This document shows positions 23,222-33,100 of a stretch of DNA of 64,000 nt, one piece after another. The position numbers and the translations under genes were made by a program. Position 1 is the first letter of the stretch. Each line of letters starts with the position of its first letter. The stretch is from CAYVFC01 sp964450715 (GTDB lineage Bacteria > Myxococcota_A > Polyangia > Polyangiales > JAFGIB01): contig CAYVFC010000006.1 in NCBI GenBank assembly GCA_964450715.1, positions 40,523-104,522 on the forward strand, in the 5' to 3' direction. The notes beneath the pieces were generated by a model. It was not told where the DNA came from and did not search any database. It worked only from the letters and a program-made list of their open reading frames with translations.

Positions 23222-26200
23222 ATCGCCTCCGGGCCGGCGGTTTCGAACTCCAGAACGAACCGGCCGTTTTCCGCATCGGCCTGCAACCGGCCGCCGCTTC
23301 GCCGAATCACCCGCGCGACCGCTTTCATTGAGAGGTTGTCGGGCGAAAGCGGATCGTCCTCTCCGCCAGGCGCGCCTTTCGCCTTCTCGGCCACGATTTC
23401 GATTCTCAGAAAACGCCGCCCGGCGCTTTGACCGGGCCGCCACGCGGTACGGCCGTGCGGGTCGTTGTCGAGGGTCACCCCCTCGGCGACAACACGTACC
23501 GGTGCATCGCCCTGGGCCCGTCCCTGCGCCATATCGACGATGCGCGCCAGCGCCGCGGCCAGCGGCTCCAGGTGACCGCGTACCTGCTGGGGAGCGTCCT
23601 CGCGGATATCGACCGAAACAGGCGAACCGCTGCTGGCGAATACGTCGAGCGTACAGCCGAGCAATGCCTTGACAGCGATGGATTCCGGCTCGCCGTCAAG
23701 GCTTCCGTCTTCGCTTTGCAGAAGCTCCAGCAACCCCTCTGAACGCCGCGTCAGCTCTTCCGTGCGACCGCGCGCGGCCGCAATCAACCTCTGGCGTTGT
23801 CCCTCGTCGCTCTCCTCGGAGAGCAGATCGAGCGATGCATCGACCGCGCAAACGGCTTCGAGCGTATCGGTAGCGGCATTTCGCAGCAACAGAACGCGCT
23901 CGCGCTCGCGCTCGGCCTCGATCAACCGCTCCAGCGCCGGGACGATGATCGCCGTGGCGGCGTCCAGAATCCAGGTACCGAATCGAACCAGCTCCGGGCC
24001 CTTGCGGCTGTCGACGTAGAGAAGGCCCAAGGCTTGCTCCCCGCGCTTTAGCGGAGCGCACAGCGCGGCCTTGACCCCCAACGCGGCGACGCTTTCGCGC
24101 GAGGCGAGCGCCATCTCCTCTCCCACGTTGACCAGCACCAGCGGCCGTCCGGAGGCAACTACCCGGTCCGCGATACCCCGGCTGAGCACTGGCAACTGGT
24201 CGTCGACCCCGGGGAGACTCTTGCGCGCGGCCAGGCGCGGACCCTCCCGCCCTTCGAGAAGCACCACGCACCCGCGTTCCGATCCGGTGATCGACAGAAG
24301 CCGTTCCACGGTTTGACCCAGTAACGCGTCTACGTCGCGTGCGTTCGCCGCCACGCGCAGCAGATCGAGCATCGCCTGGGCCCGCCCCGCGCTCTGCCCT
24401 CCGTCCTGCAGCTGGCGGGCCGCGTTGAGCTCCCGCTCCGCGCCGATCGCGCTAAAAACGCTAGCGGCTTCTCGGGCGGCTTCGCGCGCGTCGCTTTCCT
24501 GTCCGTAGGCGGCGGCAAGATGGGCTTTCTCCAGGTTTGCCCTAGCGCGATCGAGGTCGGTGCCGGCGTTTTCGAACAACGCGACCACGGCCTGCAAATC
24601 CTTGTTGGCGTCTTCCAGTTGTCCGAGAGCTCGTGCGGCGGCGCACGCTACCAGTAGCGCATTGCCTCGCTCGACCGTATCACCTCGCTCCTCGGCTGCC
24701 TCCGCTGCCGCGCGCGCCTCTGCCAGTGCCTCCTCGGGCCGACCCGCCGCCAGGCTCAACGCCGCACGCCGTCTGCCGCACTCCAACAGCTCGTTCCGCG
24801 ATCCGATCTCGGTCGCCAACTGTACGGATGCACCCAGATCGCGTCCGGCTCTCTCGTGTTGTCCGGCAATGGTCAGCACCTCTGCCCGATTGCCCAAGGC
24901 CATGGCCTGGTACCTCTTCAGACCGCAGTCGCGTGCGATGTCGACGGCTCGGTCCAGATCGCGCTCGGCCCGTTCCAGCTCTCCTCGATCTTTAAAAAGC
25001 AACGCCAGGTTGTTGTGGGCGAGCAGCACTTCCTCTTTAGCGTCTAGGCGGATAGCCAGCTCGTTCATCGTCTCCCAGGCGCGGTGCGCGTGCTTCCACT
25101 TTCCCGCTTGGTAATGAACGATAGCCAGATTGTTGAGGCACTTGGCCAGCAGCGGAGCGAAGCCGGCCGCTCGAGCCAAACGTATCGCTTCTTCATAGTG
25201 AGCGGCGGCTGCGTCGAGATTGCCGCGCAGGCGCTCGGCTGTGCCCAGGCTCTGCTCGACCTCGATGACGACCAACGCGTCGCCACTTTCGGTGGCGTCG
25301 GCAAGAGCTTCCTGCAATATAGCGCAGGCGTGGTCCGGGCTGCCGCCGTGCCAGGCAACCGTTCCCCTCAGCCTGCCCAGTCGAGCGCGGTCGCGTGACG
25401 ACGCAGCGCCGGTGCTCGCCAGCGCCTCGGCCTCCCGGTATCGACCGCGCATCATCAAAGACCATCCGAGCCAGAAGCGATCGTCGGCGGCATCCCCTTC
25501 GTCGTTTCCGACCGCGGCCTCGCGTAAAACCTCGATTGCCGCGTCGTAGCGTCCCGCCCGCGCCAGGATACGGCCCCGCGTTCTCTGCACCGCTATCTTC
25601 TCGCAGCCGCAGTCCAGCGCTTCGTCCAGAACTACGAGAGCCTGTTCCACGCTACCGGCCGTTGCTAACGCCTCCGCTCGCCGCAGCGCAACCCTGCGAC
25701 CGATAGCGCTTCCTCCCCAGTTACACGCGTCTTCGAGCGACTTGCAGGTCGCTTGCAAGTCGGCGTTGGCGAAGGCTGCATCTGCCGCTCGCAGGCTCTC
25801 TTGGACAGCTTCATCGTCGAGGCCGAGCGCCTGCAGGTGCTCGGCGCGACGTGCGATTTCCGGGGCGGCCGTGCATCGAGCCAACGATTGTACCAGCGCC
25901 CGTCGTATACGACGCTCTTCGCCTTGGGGCAGCCCGGACACCAGGAGCTCCCGGACGCCGTCGGAAGCAACGGCCAGGCGGCCGCCGTCGTTTCGCAGCG
26001 CGCGAATACCGATGCCCGCGTTCCGGGCTCGCTCGCTTCGCTCGCGGCCGAGCTCCAATCGCTCGCAGGCCGCCTCGAAGCATCCGCCGTCCAGAGCCGC
26101 GGCCGCCAAATCGCCACGCACCTCGGCGGAAAGCGAATTCAGCAACTCGGCGATGCGGTCAACGGAGAGCGCACCGAACGCGTCTCGCGCAATGCCCTCG

Positions 26201-27714
26201 GCTCTCAATCCCCAGCGTCCATCGGCAAACCGGATCGCCCTTTCGTTTACCAGACGCATGACGCCGTCCACGACTTCGCCCGCTATTCCGCCCGTGCCCT
26301 GATAGGCGACTTGTGCCAGCTCACCGGTAGCCGGCAAACCGGGCAACATGGCCGATACCACCGCCTCGACTCCCTGGGCGGACAGCGGGGAGCAACGCAC
26401 CGAGCCTGCCGGCGCGTCCGGACCTGCGACCAACAGCCACACGATCCGGCTGCTTTCCGCAGAGGCGGTCAGAAAGCGTACCGCTTCTGCCGTTGTGTTA
26501 TCGGACCGATCCAGGTCGTCTATGGCGACCAATACCCCACCGCCGCGCGTTCCCACCGCCTCCAAAGCCCGCAATACCGCGAACAACGGCGCGAACCTCG
26601 CCTCGGGTGATCTCCCGGACCGATTGACCTCTTCGTCCGCCGCACGTGCCTCCCTCTCAGCGCCGAGGGTTTCCGCTTGCTCCAGAAGCTGCCCGAGCAA
26701 CGGTTTCAAGCCATCGCGAGCCGTTACGCCTATCGCCCTCATCCCCAGCAGTTGCCCCTCGATCACGGCGCGCTGCAACAGGGTGGAACGCCCGCTGCGC
26801 GGCGCTCCGGCGATGACGATGGCACTTAGATCGGCCTCGGCTTGCGAGGCGAGCGCCTGGTAGATACGCCGCAGGGCCTCGTCGCGTTCGACCAACCGCG
26901 GGGGGGACGGGGTTTCTTTGACGGGCGGGGGGTGCCGCGCGGCCGACCGCAGCGCCGCTCGTGCCTCGGCGGTCGAGCGATAGCGGGTCGCCGGCTGCTT
27001 GGACAACAGTCGGCCCACCAGCTCCTTCAACCCGGCCGGCACCTGCTCGGGAAGCGGTACCGGTTCCTCCTGCATGAGCCGCGACAGGTATTCAGGGCTG
27101 GAGGGATCCCCGAAGGGAAGCACTCCGCCCGCAAGCACCTCGAAGGCCATGGCGCCGACCGAGAACAGGTCGCTGCAGGCGGTAGCCGTACCGCCCATTG
27201 CCTCGGGCGCTCCGTACGCCGCGTTGCCTCCGCCGATCTGTCCGGGAGGACGCGCGAGCCCTAGATCCAGCAGACGCACCACCGGTCGGCCATCGCTCCA
27301 GGCAACGCGAACGTTTTCCGGCTTGAGGTCCCCGTGGATGACGCCGCGCGCATGAAGGTAGCCGACGGCCCCCAGCAGGTCGTCCAACGCTTCGATCAAC
27401 GCCGCTGGCTCGGCGCCCCGCAGCGCCCGATCGAAATGCTGCCCCTCTGCCAGCTCGAACACGACGAACGCCGAGCCGTTGAGCCGCCCGACGTCCAGAG
27501 CGCGCGCCAAACAGCAGTGCGCGGCGTCTCCCGCCAACTCGTACTCTCTACGTGCGAGCTCTACCGCGTCCGGTCCCTTCAGCAGCTTGATCGCGACCTG
27601 CCGCGAGGTCCAGCGATCCCGCGCTCGAAATACGATCCCGGAGCTGCCCTGGCCGATCGGCTCGCCCGCAACGTACCGGTCGCCCAGCAACTCTCCCGAG
27701 CGCGGTATATCCAT
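23218..27714 (-). CDS. Multidomain Ser/Thr protein kinase (kinase-AAA-TPR-GAF-HATPase-like)
   Basis: The 1498 residues contain several modules. An N-terminal kinase (about 10-260) has IGQGSSGIVF, AIKLL (Lys43), HGDLKPEN (Asp129, Asn134) and LDLGLA (Asp150 in DLG instead of DFG). A PknK/MalT-like ATPase follows, with Walker A GAPRSGRST (303-311). Next come many TPR repeats (about 590-1110) and a GAF domain (about 1130-1290, SERGCVVLLEG). The tail resembles a histidine-kinase dimerisation helix plus ATPase domain, but lacks clear N and G boxes. No membrane helix is visible. It starts 9 bases after the subtilase stop and overlaps the diguanylate cyclase, pointing to a single transcript. Confidence 0.92.
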   Translation of the reverse strand: MDIPRSGELLGDRYVAGEPIGQGSSGIVFRARDRWTSRQVAIKLLKGPDAVELARREYELAGDAAHCCLARALDVGRLNGSAFVVFELAEGQHFDRALRGAEPAALIEALDDLLGAVGYLHARGVIHGDLKPENVRVAWSDGRPVVRLLDLGLARPPGQIGGGNAAYGAPEAMGGTATACSDLFSVGAMAFEVLAGGVLPFGDPSSPEYLSRLMQEEPVPLPEQVPAGLKELVGRLLSKQPATRYRSTAEARAALRSAARHPPPVKETPSPPRLVERDEALRRIYQALASQAEADLSAIVIAGAPRSGRSTLLQRAVIEGQLLGMRAIGVTARDGLKPLLGQLLEQAETLGAEREARAADEEVNRSGRSPEARFAPLFAVLRALEAVGTRGGGVLVAIDDLDRSDNTTAEAVRFLTASAESSRIVWLLVAGPDAPAGSVRCSPLSAQGVEAVVSAMLPGLPATGELAQVAYQGTGGIAGEVVDGVMRLVNERAIRFADGRWGLRAEGIARDAFGALSVDRIAELLNSLSAEVRGDLAAAALDGGCFEAACERLELGRERSERARNAGIGIRALRNDGGRLAVASDGVRELLVSGLPQGEERRIRRALVQSLARCTAAPEIARRAEHLQALGLDDEAVQESLRAADAAFANADLQATCKSLEDACNWGGSAIGRRVALRRAEALATAGSVEQALVVLDEALDCGCEKIAVQRTRGRILARAGRYDAAIEVLREAAVGNDEGDAADDRFWLGWSLMMRGRYREAEALASTGAASSRDRARLGRLRGTVAWHGGSPDHACAILQEALADATESGDALVVIEVEQSLGTAERLRGNLDAAAAHYEEAIRLARAAGFAPLLAKCLNNLAIVHYQAGKWKHAHRAWETMNELAIRLDAKEEVLLAHNNLALLFKDRGELERAERDLDRAVDIARDCGLKRYQAMALGNRAEVLTIAGQHERAGRDLGASVQLATEIGSRNELLECGRRRAALSLAAGRPEEALAEARAAAEAAEERGDTVERGNALLVACAAARALGQLEDANKDLQAVVALFENAGTDLDRARANLEKAHLAAAYGQESDAREAAREAASVFSAIGAERELNAARQLQDGGQSAGRAQAMLDLLRVAANARDVDALLGQTVERLLSITGSERGCVVLLEGREGPRLAARKSLPGVDDQLPVLSRGIADRVVASGRPLVLVNVGEEMALASRESVAALGVKAALCAPLKRGEQALGLLYVDSRKGPELVRFGTWILDAATAIIVPALERLIEAERERERVLLLRNAATDTLEAVCAVDASLDLLSEESDEGQRQRLIAAARGRTEELTRRSEGLLELLQSEDGSLDGEPESIAVKALLGCTLDVFASSGSPVSVDIREDAPQQVRGHLEPLAAALARIVDMAQGRAQGDAPVRVVAEGVTLDNDPHGRTAWRPGQSAGRRFLRIEIVAEKAKGAPGGEDDPLSPDNLSMKAVARVIRRSGGRLQADAENGRFVLEFETAGPEAI

Positions 27715-27723
27715 GGCTTGCTT

Positions 27724-29976
27724 CTAGGGATTCATCGGTACAGAGGCGGCTTGCGTGTCTCCGGCGATGGTACCGGCTATCTCGTGCAGCGGCGAGCCCG
27801 TAACCTCTGCGCCGAAGTACCAACCGCTATAGAAGGATTGCCAGAGAAAGGCCCAGCCCCCCCAGTAGATCGAGTAGGGGATAGAGCTGGAACCGAAGCC
27901 ACCGCCGTACACCGGCCACCCCCAGAACCAGCCCCCGAAAAAGTAGTAGCTGTACCAGTTGAGAGTTACGAAGTTCAAGGAGCTGGAACCGAACCCGCTT
28001 CCGTCCACCTGCGCGCCGCCGTCCACCAGATCCAGGGCGGCGTCTTCACCCAACGCGATCACCGTAGGCGCGAGCGCGGAGCCTTCGCCGGAACCGAACA
28101 GGAACCAGGTGTTCATGGCGTACCACCACCAGAAGCTCGAGAAAGATGGATCCACGTACCAGACGATAGAGCTGGAGCCGAAGCCCGATCCGTCGGTTTG
28201 CGCGAGCGCGGCGTCGACCGCGCCACGCGCGGCGACGGTCTTGGGCCTGCTCACCCGACCGTTGCGCAGCACGACCGCTTCAATGGCGATGGCGGCGACG
28301 TCCCCGTCGCCTTCCAAAAGCGAGCCATCGAGAATACAGATACCGTCGCGATCTGTCTCGCATACCGCACTCTGCTCGGCCGTGTTCCAGAATTTGGCGT
28401 AAACGTCGGCCTTTGAGACCGCATCTCCCTCTTCGTTCACAACCGTGACCACGGCACCGAGCGCTTTGCCGCCGTCTTCCTGGCGAAATACGGGGATCAT
28501 CTGCACGCCGGTCACGACCAGACGAGGTTCGCGTTTGATCGAACGAAGTATATTGAGATGACCGCCGCCGGTTTGGATATCGAATCCGGCGGTGCCCAGC
28601 TCCTTGTCGTCTTTGGCACCACCGCGCAGCGCGGCAGGCACCAGATTCGGCGGTACTTCCGCGGCCAGTACCCAAACCGCGGCCGCGCTGGCGTGCGCGG
28701 CAGACTGAGACGTGCCCGCGTAGAGCCAGTAGCCGAAGCTCGTCGGATCGTCTGGATCAAACGACTCGGCGATGATGCCGTCGACGATACCGTCGCCGTT
28801 TTCATCCGCGTCCAGATCACCGCCGGGCGCGAGCAGATCGAGAGCTGCACCCCAGCTCGAATAGTGGGCTCGAGTTAGGTGCTTTTTTCCGGATAGCGTA
28901 GAGGCGCCCACGGCGACTACGCCGGGAAACGCCGCCGGATAGGCCACGGTCGGCTCGGCGTTGTTTCCCGCCGCAGCGACGATCACCACGTCGCTCGAAA
29001 GCGCATCGGCTATTGCCGCGTCTATGATCTGGGTCGGCCGATAGCCGGGCGCGAAAACGAGGCTGAGATTGATCACATCGGCGCCGTACAGGGTCGCGTG
29101 GCGCAGGCCCTCGACCAGAGAAGCCTCGGTGCCGACCAGGTCTTCATCCAACACGCGGACCGGCATCAAGGCCGCCCCGTGAGCGATACCGGGGTCGCCG
29201 ACCATCAGATTGGCGAGGAAGGTTCCGTGCCCGTTCTCGTCGTTCGGATCCGCGTCACCGTCCAGCGTATCGGCCGGAGCTACGATTTCGGTCTGGCTCA
29301 GACCGGGCGACGCAGTCGCCACCCCGCTATCCAGCAGCGCGATCACGTAGTCGGAACGCTCTTGCGGGCTCTGAAGGTCTTCATCTGGACGCAGGCCCGA
29401 CTTCTTCAGGTTCCAGAACGCCTTGTCGAGCTGTTTCTTTTCGCTCTTGTCGCGTCCGGTAGCCCGTACGACCGCGTTGGGCGTCGCGGTCGTGCACTCG
29501 GGCATGGAACCGATGGTTTGCAGAGCGGTCTGGTACGATACGTCAGCCGCAAGGCGAATGCGATACGCTCCCGAGAGCGCGAGATGGCGAATGGCGGCGA
29601 TATCGCTCCGCTTCCGTAGTCTCTCTTCCAGCGCTTGCGAGCGGCCGGGCTTGGGGAGGACCAGGATCTCGCCGGCCGCGATCTCGACGCCGTTCGGTCC
29701 TTGAACCGGCCGCACCTTCGGCCAGGCCGCGACCGCTGACCGAGGCGGCTCGGGCGTTGCGGGCGACCGCCAGGGAGATCCGCCTGGCAAGTCCAAAAGC
29801 GGCGAGGCCGGCCTTGGCGAGTCATCACACCGCTTCTCGATCGCGGGCCATTCCGTCGCGTCGTCGGTTCGAGTAACCGATCCTTCGGGGATTCCGTGCC
29901 CAACCATGAGAAATCCGGTCGCCAGCCCGATCATCGCAACCGGCCAAAATCGGATCTTTTTCGCGGTTTCGCTCAT
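27724..29976 (-). CDS. Secreted subtilisin-like (S8) protease with aromatic GFGSSS-repeat tail
   Basis: The 750-residue precursor has an N-terminal hydrophobic signal (FWPVAMIGLATGFLMVGHGI). A region of about 170 residues looks like an inhibitor-type propeptide. The S8 domain follows (about 205-480), with Asp216 (ALLDSG), His250 (NGHGTF), oxyanion Asn338 (AAAGNN) and Ser423 (GTSQSAAH), so the triad is complete. A beta-domain (485-590) is followed by the unusual tail: GFGSSS at 598, 661 and 693, each heading a block of about 31 residues with 12-13 aromatics. Secretion and processing are inferred. TGGAGG precedes the ATG. It leads the protease-kinase-cyclase operon. Confidence 0.9.
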   Translation of the reverse strand: MSETAKKIRFWPVAMIGLATGFLMVGHGIPEGSVTRTDDATEWPAIEKRCDDSPRPASPLLDLPGGSPWRSPATPEPPRSAVAAWPKVRPVQGPNGVEIAAGEILVLPKPGRSQALEERLRKRSDIAAIRHLALSGAYRIRLAADVSYQTALQTIGSMPECTTATPNAVVRATGRDKSEKKQLDKAFWNLKKSGLRPDEDLQSPQERSDYVIALLDSGVATASPGLSQTEIVAPADTLDGDADPNDENGHGTFLANLMVGDPGIAHGAALMPVRVLDEDLVGTEASLVEGLRHATLYGADVINLSLVFAPGYRPTQIIDAAIADALSSDVVIVAAAGNNAEPTVAYPAAFPGVVAVGASTLSGKKHLTRAHYSSWGAALDLLAPGGDLDADENGDGIVDGIIAESFDPDDPTSFGYWLYAGTSQSAAHASAAAVWVLAAEVPPNLVPAALRGGAKDDKELGTAGFDIQTGGGHLNILRSIKREPRLVVTGVQMIPVFRQEDGGKALGAVVTVVNEEGDAVSKADVYAKFWNTAEQSAVCETDRDGICILDGSLLEGDGDVAAIAIEAVVLRNGRVSRPKTVAARGAVDAALAQTDGSGFGSSSIVWYVDPSFSSFWWWYAMNTWFLFGSGEGSALAPTVIALGEDAALDLVDGGAQVDGSGFGSSSLNFVTLNWYSYYFFGGWFWGWPVYGGGFGSSSIPYSIYWGGWAFLWQSFYSGWYFGAEVTGSPLHEIAGTIAGDTQAASVPMNP

Positions 29977-30125
29977 ATTTGCCTCCAGAAAACGTATTAC
30001 GGCTGGATGAGCGTTTCGCTGAAGACCGTTTATGTTATTTTTTTATTTTTCCTTTCTGGTTGCATTCCAAGTCCTTCGACCCGCCAGGGAAATCGATGTA
30101 TACATCTGATTTTATTCTTTTTTCC

Positions 30126-30140
30126 CCGTGCCGAGCACGG
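30126..30140. other. Small hairpin after the metalloprotease gene
   Basis: CCGTGC-CGA-GCACGG lies three bases beyond the stop codon of the metalloprotease gene. Downstream on the minus strand the DNA is A-rich instead of T-rich, so it is a poor intrinsic terminator by itself. Confidence 0.3.
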
Positions 30141-30143
30141 ACG

Positions 30144-33100
30144 CTAACGGTATCCGAGTCTCCACGTTAGCCGTCGCAAGAGGTCCACCGTATCCACGAA
30201 TCTCGACAACTCCTCGTATGCTCCGTTTTCCAGCAAACCCTGAGCGTGAAGGAGCATCCGCGCGCCGATTCCGGTCTCCCGACCGTCGTCGTCTAGATAG
30301 GAGCCCGCCACGTAAATCAGCCCGCTGGTCGGATCCGTGAAACTAACCGTGGGAAGCTCCGGATCCAGCTCGACGCTTTCCGCGCCCCCGCTGAGAAAGA
30401 TCCGAGCGCAATTAAAATAGCCTTGATCAAAGGTCTCCGGAAAAAGCGTCATGCTCAGAACGGCCGCATTCAGTTGGATCGAAAATGGCGTATTCGGATC
30501 GATGGGGGTTCCCGGCCTGCTGGCCGGTTCGATATCGAGGACGCCCGGATACTGCACGGCGTCTTCGTGATAGCGAGGCGCGATGCTCTGCCAGTCCTCG
30601 GAGAGCAGACCCCGCATGAATCTCGTCACCGCCGGCCCGAACGATGAATAGAAGCTGATCTGGTACTTGCGAATATCCGGAGCCGTGTCGCGGGCGATAA
30701 AGAAGGTGCGCGGATCGGTTAGCGCTTCGAGTGCGAGCACCTTGTCGTAATAGAATCCCACCCGTTCGATATTCTCCCAACTATAGTATCCTGCTTCGAT
30801 GTCCCAGGTCGTCTCTAGCGGCCTGCCCTCGTAGTCGTCGATGCGGACCGACCCCCAACCCGTTACCGGCCGCAGCACCTCGGTGCCGTCGCCGCGGGTC
30901 GCGCCCTGGTGATACCCCGCCTCCGGCGTGGTGATGATCCGTGTCAGCAGTTGGTAGGCCGCGCCAGCCGCAACGGTCCAGTCACCCATGCCGTCGGAAC
31001 GGATCCAGAACTGCTCCAGGCTCGGGTTGCCTGCGAATAGCGCTTCGAAGATACCGCGATAAAGCGTGTATACCTGATTGGCGCGCTGTAGCTTGGCCAG
31101 GTAGCGGCCATGTATCTTTTCGACATACCCCTCGACCTCGAATCCGAGCCGCTCTCGCCGGTAGGCATTGAACAGATGGTAGTTCCAGTAATGATCGATG
31201 ATCGACTGCACCGATTCGTAGGCATCCGCGCCGGCGTCATAGCGCTGGCATTCGGGTCGAACCTCCGACAGGTAGTCGTTGCAGAAGCGGTAGGGTACGG
31301 CCGGTCGCCCCTCGGGATCGACAGCCGGGTCTGCGACGTCTTGGGCGAGCAGCACCGGATCCGGCGACAACCTCCGGTAGGGAACGTCCGACCGCTTCTC
31401 GAGCCGATCGATGCCGCCGACCACGTCGGTCACGATGCCGAGGTAGTTGTGAGCCTTTACCTCGAAGCCGCTTCCTGCGCCCGCCAATGCGCTGTAGGTT
31501 AACTGCACCGGATAGCCCATCCGCTGCAAAAAACCGATTAGATTGACGGCGGTGGCGTCCTCGACCTCGTCGAATACCTCGACCAGATCTCCGTATCCCA
31601 GCTTGATCGCGGCTACGTCGTAGTGACCCACGCCGCTCGCTCCCTGGCCGAGCGCGGCGTGTTGGGAATAGTCCATAACGCTGGAATAGGCGTACTCATC
31701 GATTCGGCCGTCCACCTCCGCGTCGGTGAGCGGGTCCCAAGCGCGTGGCGCCATATTCCCGTCATCGCGCAGCTCCCAGTAGCGACGGTTGTAGTTCAGC
31801 GCATCGTAGCTGCCCGAGAAATTATGATACAGCCCCAGCGTATGCCCGATCTCGTGTACCGAGATCGCCGTCGCCATCAGCGCCCTAAGCGCCAACCTCA
31901 CCGCATCGTAATCGACGCGTCCTTGCTCGTCGGCGATCCGATAGCTCTTACCGTACCAGGTTACGGTTCCATCTCCTTCGCTAGCGGCGCGCTGGATCTC
32001 CCGCGCCAATCCCATCATACCGGCGTCTGCGAACTGTTGGGTTAAGACGCATCCGTGTTCGTCTGCTTGCTGGCGCAGCCGCTCCAGCGCTCGAGCGCGT
32101 CCCCCCCAGCCTCCCATTCTCAGCGGCGAAGCGCGTCGAAGTACTTCGTCGTTCAATGGCCTACCGGGATCGAGTCCCGACGCGAGCAGCGCCTCGGAAT
32201 TGGTCAACATCCTTTCGATGTCGGTATCGATCAGGTTCGCCGCCGCCCCGCTCTCGCCCTGCCCGCCGAAGGCACCGTTGCGCGCCAGCGCTGCTCGTAC
32301 GGATTCGATACGGTTTACGAAACCGGTAGCCTCCGCCGCTGATGCCGCGCCAACGATTCCCATACCGCGCGCCCATGAGAAATCCATGGCCGCGTCTATC
32401 TCTGCCAGATTCGAAGCGTCTATTGCGACCACGTGATCGTCCGCGGGCCGACCGGTCGTCGCCGAACCCGGCGCCTGCAACCGCTGAACCCAGGCCTCTA
32501 CCTGCCGCCCCTCTCGTACCTCCTGTTCGTCGAGATCGCCCGCGAGAAGGGCCAGAACATCGCGGCCGAAGCTCGTCGCCCTTTCGAATGCGGCGCCGTA
32601 GAGAAGAGCGGAGCCGGCGATGATCTCGCCGGTCTCAGGATCGGCGCTCGGCGGACCATATCCCAGCGGAGAGTAGAGGTGGGGCTCGTTAACCCAACCG
32701 ATCACGGAGTAACGTAGGTCGCCCAGATCGGCTATGGTTCCCGGCTCGCCACAGACGTCCGGGTCGGTATCCGCAACCGGATTATGGCAGAGCACGAAAA
32801 TACCTCGCGCGTCTTCTCTCTCGCGCTCTGCAGCGCAATCGGTAGCCTCCCCTCCCTGGTCCAGGCACTCGATCTCGCGCAGCGATCCCACCGTCTGCGA
32901 GAACGCTCCGTTCCACTGCTCGACCGCTCGGTCCGCGTGCTCGAACAGCTCTTGAGGAAAGCCGGACGACACGTGGTACACGACCGGGCGGACCTCTCTC
33001 TGCCGGTAGGGTATGGTACACGCGCCTTCCAGCTCTCCATCCGCCGTGCGTTCCTCGTGCGCGCGCGCCCAGTCGAGGTCGCACACCGAGCCGCCGCTAC

